A stretch of 47,076 nt of DNA from Gammaproteobacteria bacterium (GTDB taxonomy: Bacteria; Pseudomonadota; Gammaproteobacteria; Eutrophobiales; Eutrophobiaceae), in the NCBI GenBank assembly GCA_947480335.1, contig CANKCB010000016.1, positions 1-47,076 on the forward strand, read 5' to 3'. Position numbers and translations under genes: made by a program. Positions 38,022 through 47,076 of the stretch are shown here, one piece after another (the first letter of the stretch is position 1; every line of letters begins with the position of its first letter). The notes below the pieces were generated by a model. That model ran no database searches. It worked only from the letters and a program-made list of their open reading frames with translations, and was not told the origin of the DNA.

Positions 38022-38888
38022 TTATTTTTTATGTATCTTGTCGCGCTGGTTTTTCTGTATTTGTCCAATCTTCGACAAGGTGGTAGCCAGTGTGTTGTCA
38101 CGCGTCAGTATCAGCCTGAAATAGGCTTTGGGTATCCGGATTAATCGGGCAACGCCATTACTGCGTGCATAGGCATTACGAATTCCGGTTGCTCCAGGCA
38201 GTAGTGACTGTTCGCCGAAATAACCACCACGTTCGTGATTGGCCAAAACTGTAACCTTGCCATCATCATCCAGCGTAAAAATTTCTACTGAGCCACTGAG
38301 CACGACATACATACAGTTGGCCTTTTCCGATTCCTTAATGACGAAATCACCCGGGCCAACCGAACATATTTCTGTCCAGGTACCAATTGATTTCAGTTCT
38401 GAGTCCTTCAGACTACTGAACAGGCGCATGCCCTGAATCAACTCCCGTACTTCCTTATCTTGATCCACGGTAGTGACGTGGGTAACGGTCAGATCTTCCG
38501 GACCGATATTGTCACCACTGAGTGTCAGTTCAATGTATTTACGGTCTATGCGAAACAGCTTGGCCTTGTGTAATGACTTGACGGTGGCATTACGACGACC
38601 GGTTTCATCGACTACCGTTAATGCCTGTTCACCAAAAAAATCCCCGGCGCGCACTGTGGCAATGGTGACATCACGTCCCATGCCCCGCATGAGTACCTCT
38701 ACCGAGCCGTCCAGAATGACATACATGCAGTCTCCGATTTCAGATTCCTTGATGATGGTTTCTTTCATGCCATATTCAACAATGCTGTTTTCAGGTGCTT
38801 TTACGATCTGGGTCAACTCAGTATCAGACAACGAATTAAAAATCGGCACCTTGCGCAGGATGTTTATATCGGTTAACTGTTCGGTCAA
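38022..38888 (-). CDS. Tandem cyclic-nucleotide-binding domain protein
   Basis: This is a soluble 288-residue protein made of two cNMP-binding (CAP_ED) domains, about residues 12–135 and 152–275, with little else. Each has the phosphate-binding cassette: GDFFGEQALTVV with RRNATV in the first, GGYFGEQSLLPG with IRNAYA in the second. The layout is like regulatory subunits of PKA/PKG, not Crp, because no helix-turn-helix or other output domain is present. It probably acts by binding a partner. The start is TTG 38888 with AAGGAG eight bases upstream. Confidence 0.85.
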   Translation of the reverse strand: MTEQLTDINILRKVPIFNSLSDTELTQIVKAPENSIVEYGMKETIIKESEIGDCMYVILDGSVEVLMRGMGRDVTIATVRAGDFFGEQALTVVDETGRRNATVKSLHKAKLFRIDRKYIELTLSGDNIGPEDLTVTHVTTVDQDKEVRELIQGMRLFSSLKDSELKSIGTWTEICSVGPGDFVIKESEKANCMYVVLSGSVEIFTLDDDGKVTVLANHERGGYFGEQSLLPGATGIRNAYARSNGVARLIRIPKAYFRLILTRDNTLATTLSKIGQIQKNQRDKIHKK

Positions 38889-38930
38889 GGGTGTATCTCC
38901 TTTTGGTTCATGAGACTGACTTTACGGTCA

Positions 38931-38961
38931 ATTATACGCCAGTTAGGTGCAGGATTGTCAT
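38931..38961 (-). promoter_or_regulatory. Probable promoter of the cNMP-binding gene
   Basis: On the minus strand a perfect TATAAT (38931–38936) lies 42 bases before the TTG start. ATGACA (38956–38961) is a possible −35 at a long 19-base spacing. Confidence 0.45.
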
Positions 38962-39106
38962 CTGCGTTTAGTATGGTTTGGTTGCAGATAGAATACTGCA
39001 ATGCGGGTCGCATTTTCTTTACACCGGATGAGATACGGGTCACAGCTGCACTATTTATTGCTATGCGAATAGCGGGATATTCCTGGTAAACAGATCAATT
39101 GCAGGC

Positions 39107-39140
39107 AAAAAAAAGTCCCTCGGTACGAATACCGAAGGAC
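39107..39140 (-). terminator. Strong terminator of the small secreted protein gene
   Basis: Read on the minus strand, GTCCTTCGGTA and TACCGAGGGAC (39140 down to 39115) form an 11-pair stem closed by a TTCG tetraloop. Eight T follow (39114–39107). It begins 19 bases after the stop at 39160. Confidence 0.92.
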
Positions 39141-39159
39141 CGGGGTACCTTGGACTAAA

Positions 39160-39537
39160 TTACTGGTTCTTGCCTTTGTAAGCTCGCAGTGCCGCATTAA
39201 ACAGTTCAGCAATCTGGTTCATGTCATCTACAGCCGCATTATGCGTTGCATCAATACGAGCCTTGAACTCATCTGCCTGTTCCTTGGGAGCATCCGGTTT
39301 AACCAGGCCCATTTCCTTGTCCAGACATTCCAGGAAGGTATTGCCGAGTGCAAGGTAGTCCTTCATTTCTTTCTGTGAGGCTATCATTTCTGCTTCGGAG
39401 GCTGTACTACCGTTTACTATCTGGGGTTTGGCCGGATAGGAGCAGTTACCGCTGAAATCGATTTTATCCTGCGCATACGTATTCATTGAAAATCCGCACG
39501 CCAGTGTTAATGCAAGTACGCCAACAGTTTTATTCAT
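39160..39537 (-). CDS. Small secreted protein of unknown function
   Basis: The product has 125 residues: a signal peptide (VGVLALTLACGFSMNTYAQ) and a mature part of about 100 residues, mostly acidic helix, with two cysteines (GNCSYP and LECLDKEMG) that could form a disulfide. The LTLAC stretch within the signal is a poor lipobox, so release to the periplasm is more likely. GGAGA precedes the ATG. Not recognised as a named family. It has its own strong terminator, so it is a single-gene unit. Confidence 0.75.
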   Translation of the reverse strand: MNKTVGVLALTLACGFSMNTYAQDKIDFSGNCSYPAKPQIVNGSTASEAEMIASQKEMKDYLALGNTFLECLDKEMGLVKPDAPKEQADEFKARIDATHNAAVDDMNQIAELFNAALRAYKGKNQ

Positions 39538-39685
39538 ATCTTTCTCCGGACACCACTAGATTAAATTGTTCATTAAAAACAATGGGTTAATGTTCAGGCT
39601 GATAAACCTGTCCAAGCTACAGTCGATATATGTTACATTTTTTATTTGAGTTAATAAATTAATATTCGCCTTGGAGTTGCCCTGA

Positions 39686-39952
39686 ATGGAAGCAGAAGAT
39701 CCTTACTTTACTTTCCCCTGCGATTTCCCCATCAAGGCGATGGGACTGGCTGATGAAAGCTTTGACAGTGTGGTGGTCTCATTAGTTCGCAAACACTGTC
39801 CGGATCTGCACGAAGGAGCGGTACATGCCCGCCTGAGTAATGGCGGGCGCTATATGTCCGTGACGGTGACAATCCAGGCCACCAGCCGGGCCCAGCTGGA
39901 TGCTATTTATATGGACCTGACAGCTGACAAAAGGATACTGGTAGCACTGTGA
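39686..39952 (+). CDS. ybeD: DUF493 protein YbeD
   Basis: YbeD (88 residues) is a small cytoplasmic ferredoxin-like-fold protein of unclear role that regularly precedes lipB. FPCDFPIKAMGLADESF and the end YMDLTADKRILVAL match the family. TTGGAG lies upstream of the ATG. Its stop overlaps the lipB start by four bases, which suggests a role connected with lipoylation or at least joint expression. Confidence 0.92.
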   Translation: MEAEDPYFTFPCDFPIKAMGLADESFDSVVVSLVRKHCPDLHEGAVHARLSNGGRYMSVTVTIQATSRAQLDAIYMDLTADKRILVAL

Positions 39953-40617
39953 GTACGCTCCAGATTCAATGGCTGGGGCTGTCAGACTATGTAATGACGC
40001 TGGGCCAACAACGTTCCTTTACCGAGCAGCGCGGGCCATCAACCCTGGATCAGCTGTGGTGTCTGGAACATCCTTCCGTATACACACAGGGGCTGGCAGG
40101 CAAGGCTGAACATATGTTGAATCCGGGACAAATACCGGTTGTGCAGACAGACAGGGGAGGTCAGGTGACTTACCATGGGCCCGGTCAGTTAGTCATGTAT
40201 CCATTGCTAGACCTGCGGCGGCAGGGGATTTCCATCAAAAAGTACGTGTTTCTGCTCGAACAATCGATTATCACACTGCTTGGACAGTTTGACCTGCTGG
40301 CGGTCCGCAGCCCGGGTGCTCCTGGTGTATACATAAATAACCAAAAAATTGCTGCACTCGGCATTCGTGTGCGCAATGGTTGCTGTTATCATGGACTGGC
40401 AGTGAATGTGGATCTGGATATGGGGCCATTTGCCGGGATTAACCCTTGTGGCTATGCCGGACTAGGCGTGACCCAACTGGCGGATTTTGGTATCGAATTG
40501 TCTGTTGAAGAAGTCAGTCACAGGCTGGTGCCGATACTGGCACAAACACTTGGATACGACAGCACTGCGGACTTGCCCCTGCGTGATCGGGCAACAGACG
40601 GCTATCAGGTCGTCTGA
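39949..40617 (+). CDS. lipB: Octanoyl-[ACP]:protein N-octanoyltransferase
   Basis: LipB moves octanoate from acyl carrier protein to the lipoyl domains of 2-oxoacid dehydrogenases and GcvH. The 222-residue protein has DRGGQVTYHGPGQLVMYPL, the catalytic lysine Lys133 in NNQKIAALGIRV, and catalytic Cys167 in GINPCGYAGLGVTQL. The GTG start overlaps ybeD. LipA, the next enzyme, is encoded 24 bases downstream. Confidence 0.97.
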   Translation: MSTLQIQWLGLSDYVMTLGQQRSFTEQRGPSTLDQLWCLEHPSVYTQGLAGKAEHMLNPGQIPVVQTDRGGQVTYHGPGQLVMYPLLDLRRQGISIKKYVFLLEQSIITLLGQFDLLAVRSPGAPGVYINNQKIAALGIRVRNGCCYHGLAVNVDLDMGPFAGINPCGYAGLGVTQLADFGIELSVEEVSHRLVPILAQTLGYDSTADLPLRDRATDGYQVV

Positions 40618-40641
40618 ATACTTACCAACAGAGTTTGAATA

Positions 40642-41604
40642 ATGTCAGAGACACCGAATCAGCAGCAGTTAAAAGAAGAACAGCGCGGCAAGCTGAAGAC
40701 TTCCCGCATTCCGATTAAAGTCGTACCGACCGAAGGGCCGTTACCGCGCAAACCGGAATGGATACGGGCCAAGGCACCTACTGATCCGAAAGTAATCGGT
40801 TTGAAAAAGCTGTTACGCGAAAAAAACCTGCACACCGTCTGCGAAGAAGCCTCCTGCCCGAATCTGGGTGAATGTTTTGCCCATGGCACAGCCACCTTCA
40901 TGATCATGGGAGATCTGTGTACACGTCGTTGCCCGTTCTGTGATGTAGCCCACGGCAAACCCAAACCGCTGGATCAGGACGAACCGGAAAATCTGGCCTC
41001 CGCTGTTGAGCTGATGCAACTGAAATACGTGGTGGTCACCTCAGTGGATCGGGACGATCTGAAAGACGGCGGCGCCGGACACTTTGCCGCCTGTATCAGT
41101 GCATTGCGTCGTCGTACCCCACAGACCCGGATCGAAATTCTGGTGCCGGACTTCCGTGGCCGTATGGATGTCGCACTCGAAATCATGAACAACTCGCCAC
41201 CGGATGTGTTCAACCATAATCTGGAAAGTGTGCCGCGGCTCTACAAGAAAGTGCGACCCGGTTCGGACTATGAATGGTCTCTAGATTTGATTAAAAGTTT
41301 CAAGGCACAGCATCCGTCTGTGCCAACCAAGTCGGGCCTGATGCTGGGGCTGGGCGAAACGATAGACGAAGTAAAGGCGGTGTTGCGTGATCTGCGCGAG
41401 CATGATTGCGACATGCTGACATTGGGCCAGTATCTACAACCCAGCCGGTTTCATCTGGCGGTGGAGCGGTTCGTCAAACCGGAAGAGTTTGATGAGCTGG
41501 GTGCGTATGCAAACAGTATTGGTTTTAAAAACGTCGCCAGTGCGCCGATGGTACGTTCCTCCTATCACGCTGACCTTCAGGCGTCGGGCGGCAAAATCGG
41601 CTAG
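40642..41604 (+). CDS. lipA: Lipoyl synthase
   Basis: LipA is a radical-SAM enzyme that inserts two sulfurs into protein-bound octanoate. The 320-residue protein has the auxiliary cluster ligands in [13 protein letters not shown] and the SAM cluster CxxxCxxC as [10 protein letters not shown]. The C-terminal RSSYHA serine ligand region is present ([15 protein letters not shown]). The stop lies one base from the stop of the converging minus-strand gene. Confidence 0.97.
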   Translation: MSETPNQQQLKEEQRGKLKTSRIPIKVVPTEGPLPRKPEWIRAKAPTDPKVIGLKKLLREKNLHTVCEEASCPNLGECFAHGTATFMIMGDLCTRRCPFCDVAHGKPKPLDQDEPENLASAVELMQLKYVVVTSVDRDDLKDGGAGHFAACISALRRRTPQTRIEILVPDFRGRMDVALEIMNNSPPDVFNHNLESVPRLYKKVRPGSDYEWSLDLIKSFKAQHPSVPTKSGLMLGLGETIDEVKAVLRDLREHDCDMLTLGQYLQPSRFHLAVERFVKPEEFDELGAYANSIGFKNVASAPMVRSSYHADLQASGGKIG

Positions 41605-41605
41605 A

Positions 41606-42427
41606 TTATTTGTTAATAAACAATCTCGGGTCGACTGATACCGTATTCATAATCACACCCAGATGTAAATGCGCACCGGTGGCACGGCCGGTCTTGCCCA
41701 CCTTGCCGATGATCTCGCCACGTTTCACTATTTGACCTGCCTTCACATCTATACGACTCATGTGACAATACATGGTGATCAGTCCCTGCCCATGTTCAAT
41801 GAAGACGGTATTGCCATTGAAATAATATTCGCCGGTATTGACGACCTTGCCGTCCGCCGCCGCTTTGATCGGCGTGCCTTCCGGGGCGGCCAGATCCAGT
41901 CCACTGTGCGGCGCACGCGGCTGGTTGTTGAAAAAGCGTGTCAGTCCAAATGAACTGCTCAGTTTAGCCGGAACCGGTAGTTCCAGTTGCAAGGGGATTT
42001 CATCCGTTTCTGTCCAGCTGGCTTTTACTTTGGTCATCACCGAGGTTTCGCGATTGATGCGTTCCATATTGGTCGGACTCGGGTTGACCATGCCTTCGTC
42101 TTTTAGCGTAATGCGTTGTTCAAGATATTTCTTGTCGTGGACATCAAAATTCTGGATGGATTTGCCCTTGGCCGTTTTAATGTCCAGCCGGTGTGTACCC
42201 GGTTTGATGCTCAGCGGCAAACCTACATAGGCGGACCAGTTGCCCGGCTCACCCAGCACGATGACACGCTTGCCTTGAAATTGGGCGAGCGGTCTGTCCT
42301 GTTCGTTAATGGTCAGTACGGCCACTCCACCCGGTACGCTGGCGAATTTCGCGGAGGGGTCGGTTTGTGCCGACAAGGGCAGAACCGATGTCAGCAAAAG
42401 GAGAACTAGGATGATTCTGATCGTCAT
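41606..42427 (-). CDS. M23 family metallopeptidase (LytM domain)
   Basis: This 273-residue exported protein has an N-terminal signal (IILVLLLLTSVLPLSAQ), an Ig-like middle region, and a C-terminal LytM/M23 domain. Zinc ligands are visible in APHSGLDLA (HxxxD) and HLHLGV, with a further histidine in MYCHMSR, so catalysis is likely. Such enzymes cleave peptidoglycan peptides or activate amidases. It overlaps xseA by four bases (ATGA), an arrangement that suggests joint expression rather than a shared function. Confidence 0.9.
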   Translation of the reverse strand: MTIRIILVLLLLTSVLPLSAQTDPSAKFASVPGGVAVLTINEQDRPLAQFQGKRVIVLGEPGNWSAYVGLPLSIKPGTHRLDIKTAKGKSIQNFDVHDKKYLEQRITLKDEGMVNPSPTNMERINRETSVMTKVKASWTETDEIPLQLELPVPAKLSSSFGLTRFFNNQPRAPHSGLDLAAPEGTPIKAAADGKVVNTGEYYFNGNTVFIEHGQGLITMYCHMSRIDVKAGQIVKRGEIIGKVGKTGRATGAHLHLGVIMNTVSVDPRLFINK

Positions 42428-43770
42428 GGTTTGGTGATTCCGGTTACCTGTGATTCGAAACTGCCATTGGCGAGGCGCGTACTGATTTTATCGCCGGTGT
42501 TGATCGCATTGATATCGCGCACGATGTTACTGTTGCTGGACACAATGGCATAGCCACGCTCCAGTGTCGATAAGGGGCTGACCGTTTGCAACGCATGCGC
42601 AGACAGTCCCAGACGATTACCCGCATCGCGCACAATCCTTTCCATTGCGGTGCGTAATTGTTCCTGCAGGTATCGACATTGCTGTCGGTAATGGCCGAGT
42701 TTTTGTACCGGATTGAACCGGTTGATTTCGGCCTGCAGTCTTGAAACCTGGGCGGTTTCATACTGGATACGCGCATGGATGGTCCGGATGTTGCGCAGGC
42801 TGAGTTCATCCAGACGCTGATTGATCGTTTGCAGGCGTTTGACCGGGTTCGGTAGCTTCTTGCGGCAGTATTCCAACGTTTGCTGATGGCGTTGCAACAA
42901 ACGCAATACCGTGGTGGTCAGCCAGTTGGTATGACCTTGTAGCTGCTCCAGCAGTTTGTTACTGTCCGGACTGACCAGCTCCGCCGCCGCTGAGGGCGTG
43001 GGAGCGCGTTGGTCAGACACAAAGTCTGCGATGGCAAAATCGGTTTCATGACCGATGCCGGTAATAACCGGTAGTGCAGATTGATAAATAGCCCGGACCA
43101 CCCGCTCTTCATTGAATGACCACAGGTCTTCGAGTGAACCGCCGCCCCGGGCAAGAATAATGACATCACATTCATTACGTACATTGGCCTTGTTCAGGGC
43201 TGCCTCAATCTGCGCCGCCGAACCTTCACCCTGTACTGCCACCGGGTAGATAATCACCTCGGCGCTCGGGTAGCGCCGGTTCAACACATGCACTATATCG
43301 CGTATGGCGGCACCACTGGGTGAGGTAATAACGCCTATCGTACCGGGATAGACTGGCAAGGGTTGTTTGTGTAACGGGTCGAAAAGTCCTTCCTGTTGCA
43401 GACGTTCCTTTAACTGCTCGAATGCCAGCTGCAAGGCACCGACACCGGCTGGTTCGAGCTGGTTAATAATGAGCTGGAATTCACCTCGGCCTTCATACAG
43501 GCTAATACTGGCCTGCGCCAGTACCTCGACGCCGTTTTCCGGACTGAACTTCAGGACCTGATTACGGCCTTTAAACATGGCGCAACGTACCTGTGAATAC
43601 TTGTCTTTCAGCGTGAAATACAGGTGGCCGGAAGAGGGTCTGGCCAGGTTCGAGATTTCACCCTGGACCCAAAGGGGCGGGAAACTGCCCTCCAGCACGG
43701 CTTTCACCTCGCGGTTCAGGCGGGTGATGCTATAAATATCGCGAGTGCTTGTGCGGTGCTCAGGTTGCAT
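42424..43770 (-). CDS. xseA: Exodeoxyribonuclease VII large subunit
   Basis: XseA is the catalytic subunit of the single-strand exonuclease VII. The 448-residue protein starts with an OB fold (LWVQGEISNLARPSSGHLYF). It then has the catalytic domain with PVYPGTIGVITSPSGAAIRD, ILARGGGSLEDLWSFNEE and TGIGHETDFAIADFVSDQRA. A long coiled-coil region (about 270–390) follows. The small subunit gene xseB is not in the window. Confidence 0.97.
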   Translation of the reverse strand: MQPEHRTSTRDIYSITRLNREVKAVLEGSFPPLWVQGEISNLARPSSGHLYFTLKDKYSQVRCAMFKGRNQVLKFSPENGVEVLAQASISLYEGRGEFQLIINQLEPAGVGALQLAFEQLKERLQQEGLFDPLHKQPLPVYPGTIGVITSPSGAAIRDIVHVLNRRYPSAEVIIYPVAVQGEGSAAQIEAALNKANVRNECDVIILARGGGSLEDLWSFNEERVVRAIYQSALPVITGIGHETDFAIADFVSDQRAPTPSAAAELVSPDSNKLLEQLQGHTNWLTTTVLRLLQRHQQTLEYCRKKLPNPVKRLQTINQRLDELSLRNIRTIHARIQYETAQVSRLQAEINRFNPVQKLGHYRQQCRYLQEQLRTAMERIVRDAGNRLGLSAHALQTVSPLSTLERGYAIVSSNSNIVRDINAINTGDKISTRLANGSFESQVTGITKP

Positions 43771-43805
43771 GATTGAAATTGTTTCCGTTATTTCGCATTG
43801 TTTGA

Positions 43806-43834
43806 TTTACCCGAACCGCCCGAGACACTATAAT
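43806..43834 (+). promoter_or_regulatory. Probable guaBA promoter
   Basis: TTTACC (43806–43811) and a perfect TATAAT (43829–43834) are separated by 17 bases and lie 38 bases before the guaB ATG, between divergent xseA and guaB. This is the best sigma-70-type match in the window. Confidence 0.7.
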
Positions 43835-43872
43835 GAAGCGCTATTTTACATATATTCCGGTCTGTTTCTGAA

Positions 43873-45333
43873 ATGCATATTGCTGACGAAGCCCTCACAT
43901 TTGATGATGTATTACTGGTCCCCGCCTATTCAAAGGTACTGCCGCGCGAAGTAAACCTGGAAACCCCGTTGACCCGGGAAATCCGCCTGAATGTCCCCCT
44001 GATATCTGCCGCGATGGATACGGTCACGGAAAGTCGTACTGCTATCGCCATGGCACAGGAAGGCGGTATCGGCATCATACACAAGAATATGAGTCCGGAA
44101 GAACAATCCCGACAGGTCAGGATAGTCAAAAAATACGAAGCCGGGGTGATTCGTGATCCGATTACGGTCGGTCCGATGACCAGTATCCGTGAAGTCATTG
44201 AACTGACCAATGCGAATGATATCTCCGGTGTGCCGGTCGTGGATGGCGATGAACTGGTTGGTATTGTGACCAGCCGCGATCTGCGTTTTGAAAAGAAATT
44301 TGATGATCCGGTCAAGAATATCATGACCCCGAAGGATCGTCTGGTAACAGTCAAGGAAGGCGCCAGTAATGACGAGATTACCGCCTTGCTGCACAAACAT
44401 CGAATTGAAAAGGTGCTGGTGGTGAACGACAAGTTCGCCCTGCGTGGCCTGGTGACAGTCAAGGACATACACAAGGCGATGAAATTTCCGAATGCGTGCA
44501 AGGATTCAGACGAGAGCCTGCGCGTTGGTGCGGCTGTCGGTGTGGGTCAGGGTACAGAAGACAGGGTACGGGCATTAATAGAGGCCGGTGTGGATGTGCT
44601 CGTAGTCGATACCGCACACGGACATTCAGACGGCGTGCTGAAAATGGTGCGCTGGATCAAGAAGAATTTCCCGGATTGTCAGGTAATCGGTGGCAATGTG
44701 GCCACAGGTGAAGGTGCGCTGGCACTGGTAGAAGCCGGTGCAGACGGTGTGAAAGTCGGCATTGGTCCTGGATCGATTTGTACGACACGTATTGTCACCG
44801 GAGTGGGTATGCCGCAAATCAGTGCGGTTAGAAATGTCGCCGAAGCGCTGAAATCGAAAGGCGTTCCATTTATCTCTGATGGTGGTATTCGTTTTTCAGG
44901 TGATCTGGCCAAGGCAATTGCCGCCGGTGCCTATTCGGTCATGATCGGTGGCATGTTTGCCGGAACCGAAGAGGCGCCCGGAGAGATTGAATTGTTCCAG
45001 GGTCGTTCGTACAAATCCTATCGCGGCATGGGCTCGATTGGCGCAATGGCGCAACAGCATGGTTCGTCTGATCGGTACTTTCAGGAGAACGATGAAATTG
45101 AAAAGCTGGTGCCGGAAGGCGTAGAAGGTCGCGTACCGTACAAGGGTTCACTGAATGCGATTGTGCTGCAACTGACTGGTGGTTTGCGTGCCGCCATGGG
45201 TTATACCGGCTGCCAGACTCTGGACGAAATGCGTACGAAGCCAAAATTTGTTCGCCTGACCAGTGCGGGTATGCGGGAAAGTCATGTGCACGATGTCACA
45301 ATTACCAAGGAACCGCCGAATTACCGCGTATAG
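43873..45333 (+). CDS. guaB: Inosine-5'-monophosphate dehydrogenase
   Basis: GuaB oxidises IMP to XMP, the rate-limiting step toward guanine nucleotides. The 486-residue protein has the TIM barrel split by two CBS domains (about residues 95–205). The catalytic loop [15 protein letters not shown] carries Cys303, and the flap has [15 protein letters not shown]. The start ATG 43873 gives [17 protein letters not shown]. guaA follows after 73 bases. Confidence 0.98.
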   Translation: MHIADEALTFDDVLLVPAYSKVLPREVNLETPLTREIRLNVPLISAAMDTVTESRTAIAMAQEGGIGIIHKNMSPEEQSRQVRIVKKYEAGVIRDPITVGPMTSIREVIELTNANDISGVPVVDGDELVGIVTSRDLRFEKKFDDPVKNIMTPKDRLVTVKEGASNDEITALLHKHRIEKVLVVNDKFALRGLVTVKDIHKAMKFPNACKDSDESLRVGAAVGVGQGTEDRVRALIEAGVDVLVVDTAHGHSDGVLKMVRWIKKNFPDCQVIGGNVATGEGALALVEAGADGVKVGIGPGSICTTRIVTGVGMPQISAVRNVAEALKSKGVPFISDGGIRFSGDLAKAIAAGAYSVMIGGMFAGTEEAPGEIELFQGRSYKSYRGMGSIGAMAQQHGSSDRYFQENDEIEKLVPEGVEGRVPYKGSLNAIVLQLTGGLRAAMGYTGCQTLDEMRTKPKFVRLTSAGMRESHVHDVTITKEPPNYRV

Positions 45334-45406
45334 CCTTGTGAGTAAATCCGACTGGCAGCAGAGAGGCCAGCCACTAATCTAACGCCTAATCACCAGCCAG
45401 ACACTC

Positions 45407-46978
45407 ATGAACATCCATTCTGAAAAAATCCTGATTCTTGATTTTGGTTCGCAATATACTCAACTGATCGCACGCCGCGTGCGTGAGACCAGCGTCTATT
45501 CCGAAGTGCATGCATTTGATATGCCGGAACAGGCCATACGTGATTTCAAACCCAAAGCCATCATTTTGTCTGGTGGGCCGGAGTCCGTAACCGAATTAAA
45601 TGGGTTCAGAGCGCCGGAGTGTGTATTCAAAATGGGCGTGCCGGTGTTGGGCATTTGTTACGGCATGCAGACAATGGCTGAACAGCTCGGCGGCAAGGTT
45701 CGCAGTTCCAATTTGCGCGAATTTGGACACGCCAGTGTGCGTGCCCGTGGTCATTCACGCCTGCTGAAAGATATCCAGGACGAAGTGAATGCTGAAGGCC
45801 ACGGTCTGTTGAATGTATGGATGAGTCATGGTGACAGGGTTGATGAATTACCACCCGGTTTCAAGATCATTGCCTCGACAGCCAATGCGCCGATAGCGGC
45901 GATTGCGGATGAGTCCCGCCATTTTTATGCATTGCAGTTCCATCCGGAAGTGACACATACGACTCAGGGTCGGACGATACTGGATCGGTTTATCCATGAT
46001 ATCGCGGGCTGTGGTTCCCTGTGGACGATGGCAAATATCATTGAGCAATCGCGTGAGACCATACGCAACCAGGTCGGCAAGGACAAGGTCTTGCTGGCGC
46101 TGTCCGGCGGGGTGGATTCGTCCGTGGTGGCGGCCCTGTTACACGAAATCATCGGCAAACAACTGGTTTGCGTATTTGTAGATAATGGTTTGTTACGCCT
46201 GAATGAAGGTGCCCAGGTGATGGAAACCTTTGGCAGGCATATGGGTATCAACGTATTACGCGTGGATGCAGAAAAACGCTTTCTTGATGCACTGGCCGGC
46301 GTGTCTGACCCCGAACAAAAACGCAAAATTATCGGTCGTGAATTTATAAAGGTGTTTGAAGAAGAAGCTGAAAGGCTGCAGGACGTCAAATGGCTGGCGC
46401 AGGGCACCATCTATCCTGACGTGATTGAATCGGCAGGTACAAAAACCGGCAAGGCTCATGTGATCAAATCACACCATAATGTGGGTGGACTGCCGGAAAA
46501 AATGAATCTGAAACTGATCGAGCCCTTGCGTGAATTGTTCAAGGACGAGGTACGCAAACTCGGCGTCGAGTTGGGGCTTCCAGCGGAAATGGTGTATCGA
46601 CATCCGTTCCCTGGTCCGGGGCTGGGTGTGCGCATACTCGGTGAAGTCAAAAAGGAATACGCCGATTTACTCAGACTGGCCGATGCGATTTTTATTGAAG
46701 AATTGCACAAACATGATTTGTACGACAAGACCAGTCAGGCGTTTACCGTGTTTCTGCCGGTACGTTCTGTGGGTGTAAAAGGGGATGCCAGGGTTTACGA
46801 ATACGTCGTTTCACTGCGTGCGGTTGAAACCATCGATTTTATGACGGCGCGTTGGGCGCATCTGCCGTATCCCTTCCTTGAACACGTCTCCAACCGTATC
46901 CTCAATGAAGTCGCCGGCATTGCCCGTGTGACCTACGATATATCGAGCAAACCGCCCGCGACGATTGAGTGGGAGTAG
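45407..46978 (+). CDS. guaA: GMP synthase (glutamine-hydrolysing)
   Basis: GuaA aminates XMP to GMP. The 523-residue protein has an N-terminal class I glutamine amidotransferase domain with Cys84 in [16 protein letters not shown] and the triad histidine in [10 protein letters not shown]. The ATP-pyrophosphatase P-loop is [19 protein letters not shown], and the dimerisation domain ends KPPATIEWE. It forms an operon with guaB. No hairpin terminator is obvious in the 98 bases after it. Confidence 0.98.
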   Translation: MNIHSEKILILDFGSQYTQLIARRVRETSVYSEVHAFDMPEQAIRDFKPKAIILSGGPESVTELNGFRAPECVFKMGVPVLGICYGMQTMAEQLGGKVRSSNLREFGHASVRARGHSRLLKDIQDEVNAEGHGLLNVWMSHGDRVDELPPGFKIIASTANAPIAAIADESRHFYALQFHPEVTHTTQGRTILDRFIHDIAGCGSLWTMANIIEQSRETIRNQVGKDKVLLALSGGVDSSVVAALLHEIIGKQLVCVFVDNGLLRLNEGAQVMETFGRHMGINVLRVDAEKRFLDALAGVSDPEQKRKIIGREFIKVFEEEAERLQDVKWLAQGTIYPDVIESAGTKTGKAHVIKSHHNVGGLPEKMNLKLIEPLRELFKDEVRKLGVELGLPAEMVYRHPFPGPGLGVRILGEVKKEYADLLRLADAIFIEELHKHDLYDKTSQAFTVFLPVRSVGVKGDARVYEYVVSLRAVETIDFMTARWAHLPYPFLEHVSNRILNEVAGIARVTYDISSKPPATIEWE

Positions 46979-47076
46979 GATTTATTGGATTTATCGTTGA
47001 TTTATATAGGTTTTTTACTTACACAAAAGTTTCACAACCCAAAATAAGTGCTTGTTTTTATTAGCTTTTGAATTTA
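46979..47076. other. AT-rich end of window, no gene seen
   Basis: The last 98 bases are AT-rich and contain stops in all frames I read. They may hold the guaA 3' end and the beginning of an intergenic region. No hairpin with a T tract was found. Confidence 0.6.

Noticed and set aside
43926-44501. 191-codon open frame on the minus strand inside guaB
   Set aside because: Antisense to conserved guaB, serine-rich low-information translation, no ribosome binding site of note.

Overview
The window is a chromosomal segment of a gammaproteobacterium that is not an enterobacterium. The evidence is the unbroken tuf–S10–spc–alpha ribosomal super-operon, gatCAB divergent from mreBCD, the mreBCD–mrdAB–mltB–rlpA–dacA–dat series with ybeD–lipB–lipA a few kb further on, and the xseA / guaBA divergent pair. 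By eye, base composition is moderate. The genus cannot be named from sequence alone. About two thirds of the window is conserved housekeeping DNA.

Layout. 1–13,703: end of tuf, then S10, spc and alpha operon genes in canonical order (rpsJ to rplQ, including the tiny rpmJ and secY), closed by a perfect-palindrome terminator. 13,702–16,630 (minus): a decaying urea amidolyase locus. The allophanate hydrolase is split by one in-frame TAA. The urea carboxylase has lost its biotin carboxylase half and survives only as the KipI-like plus biotinyl end. Its truncated 5' edge is joined to a Sel1-repeat lipoprotein gene (16,591–17,211), whose last codons are read from carboxylase DNA. About 500 bp of non-coding, palindrome-bearing DNA follows. 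17,728–21,436: a tightly overlapping five-gene cluster for nucleotide-sugar synthesis and transfer (LegB-like dehydratase, second SDR, sugar nucleotidyltransferase, GT2, DUF2304 membrane protein). 21,563–22,798: an OprO/P-like porin bracketed by copies of a short repeat.

22,905–26,128 (minus): gatCAB for transamidation of misacylated tRNA. 26,412–35,784 (plus): the cell-shape and peptidoglycan series mreBCD, mrdA, mrdB, mltB, rlpA, dacA, dat. Here mreC appears to begin at a rare AUU codon. In many proteobacteria dat or dacA is followed directly by ybeD–lipB–lipA. In this window a 3.9-kb block intervenes, with queD, a YadGH-type ABC exporter, a tandem cyclic-nucleotide-binding protein and a small secreted protein. 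39,686–41,604: ybeD–lipB–lipA (lipoate synthesis). 41,606–43,770 (minus): xseA and an M23 peptidase. 43,873–46,978: guaB–guaA (GMP synthesis). The last 98 bases hold no recognisable gene.

The most notable features are the mreC AUU start, the fossil urea amidolyase with a visible deletion junction, the compact LegB/GT2/DUF2304 module, and the insertion between dat and ybeD. No phage, CRISPR, complete IS or tRNA/rRNA gene was seen. Functional calls rest on motif and family recognition by eye; no database search was run.
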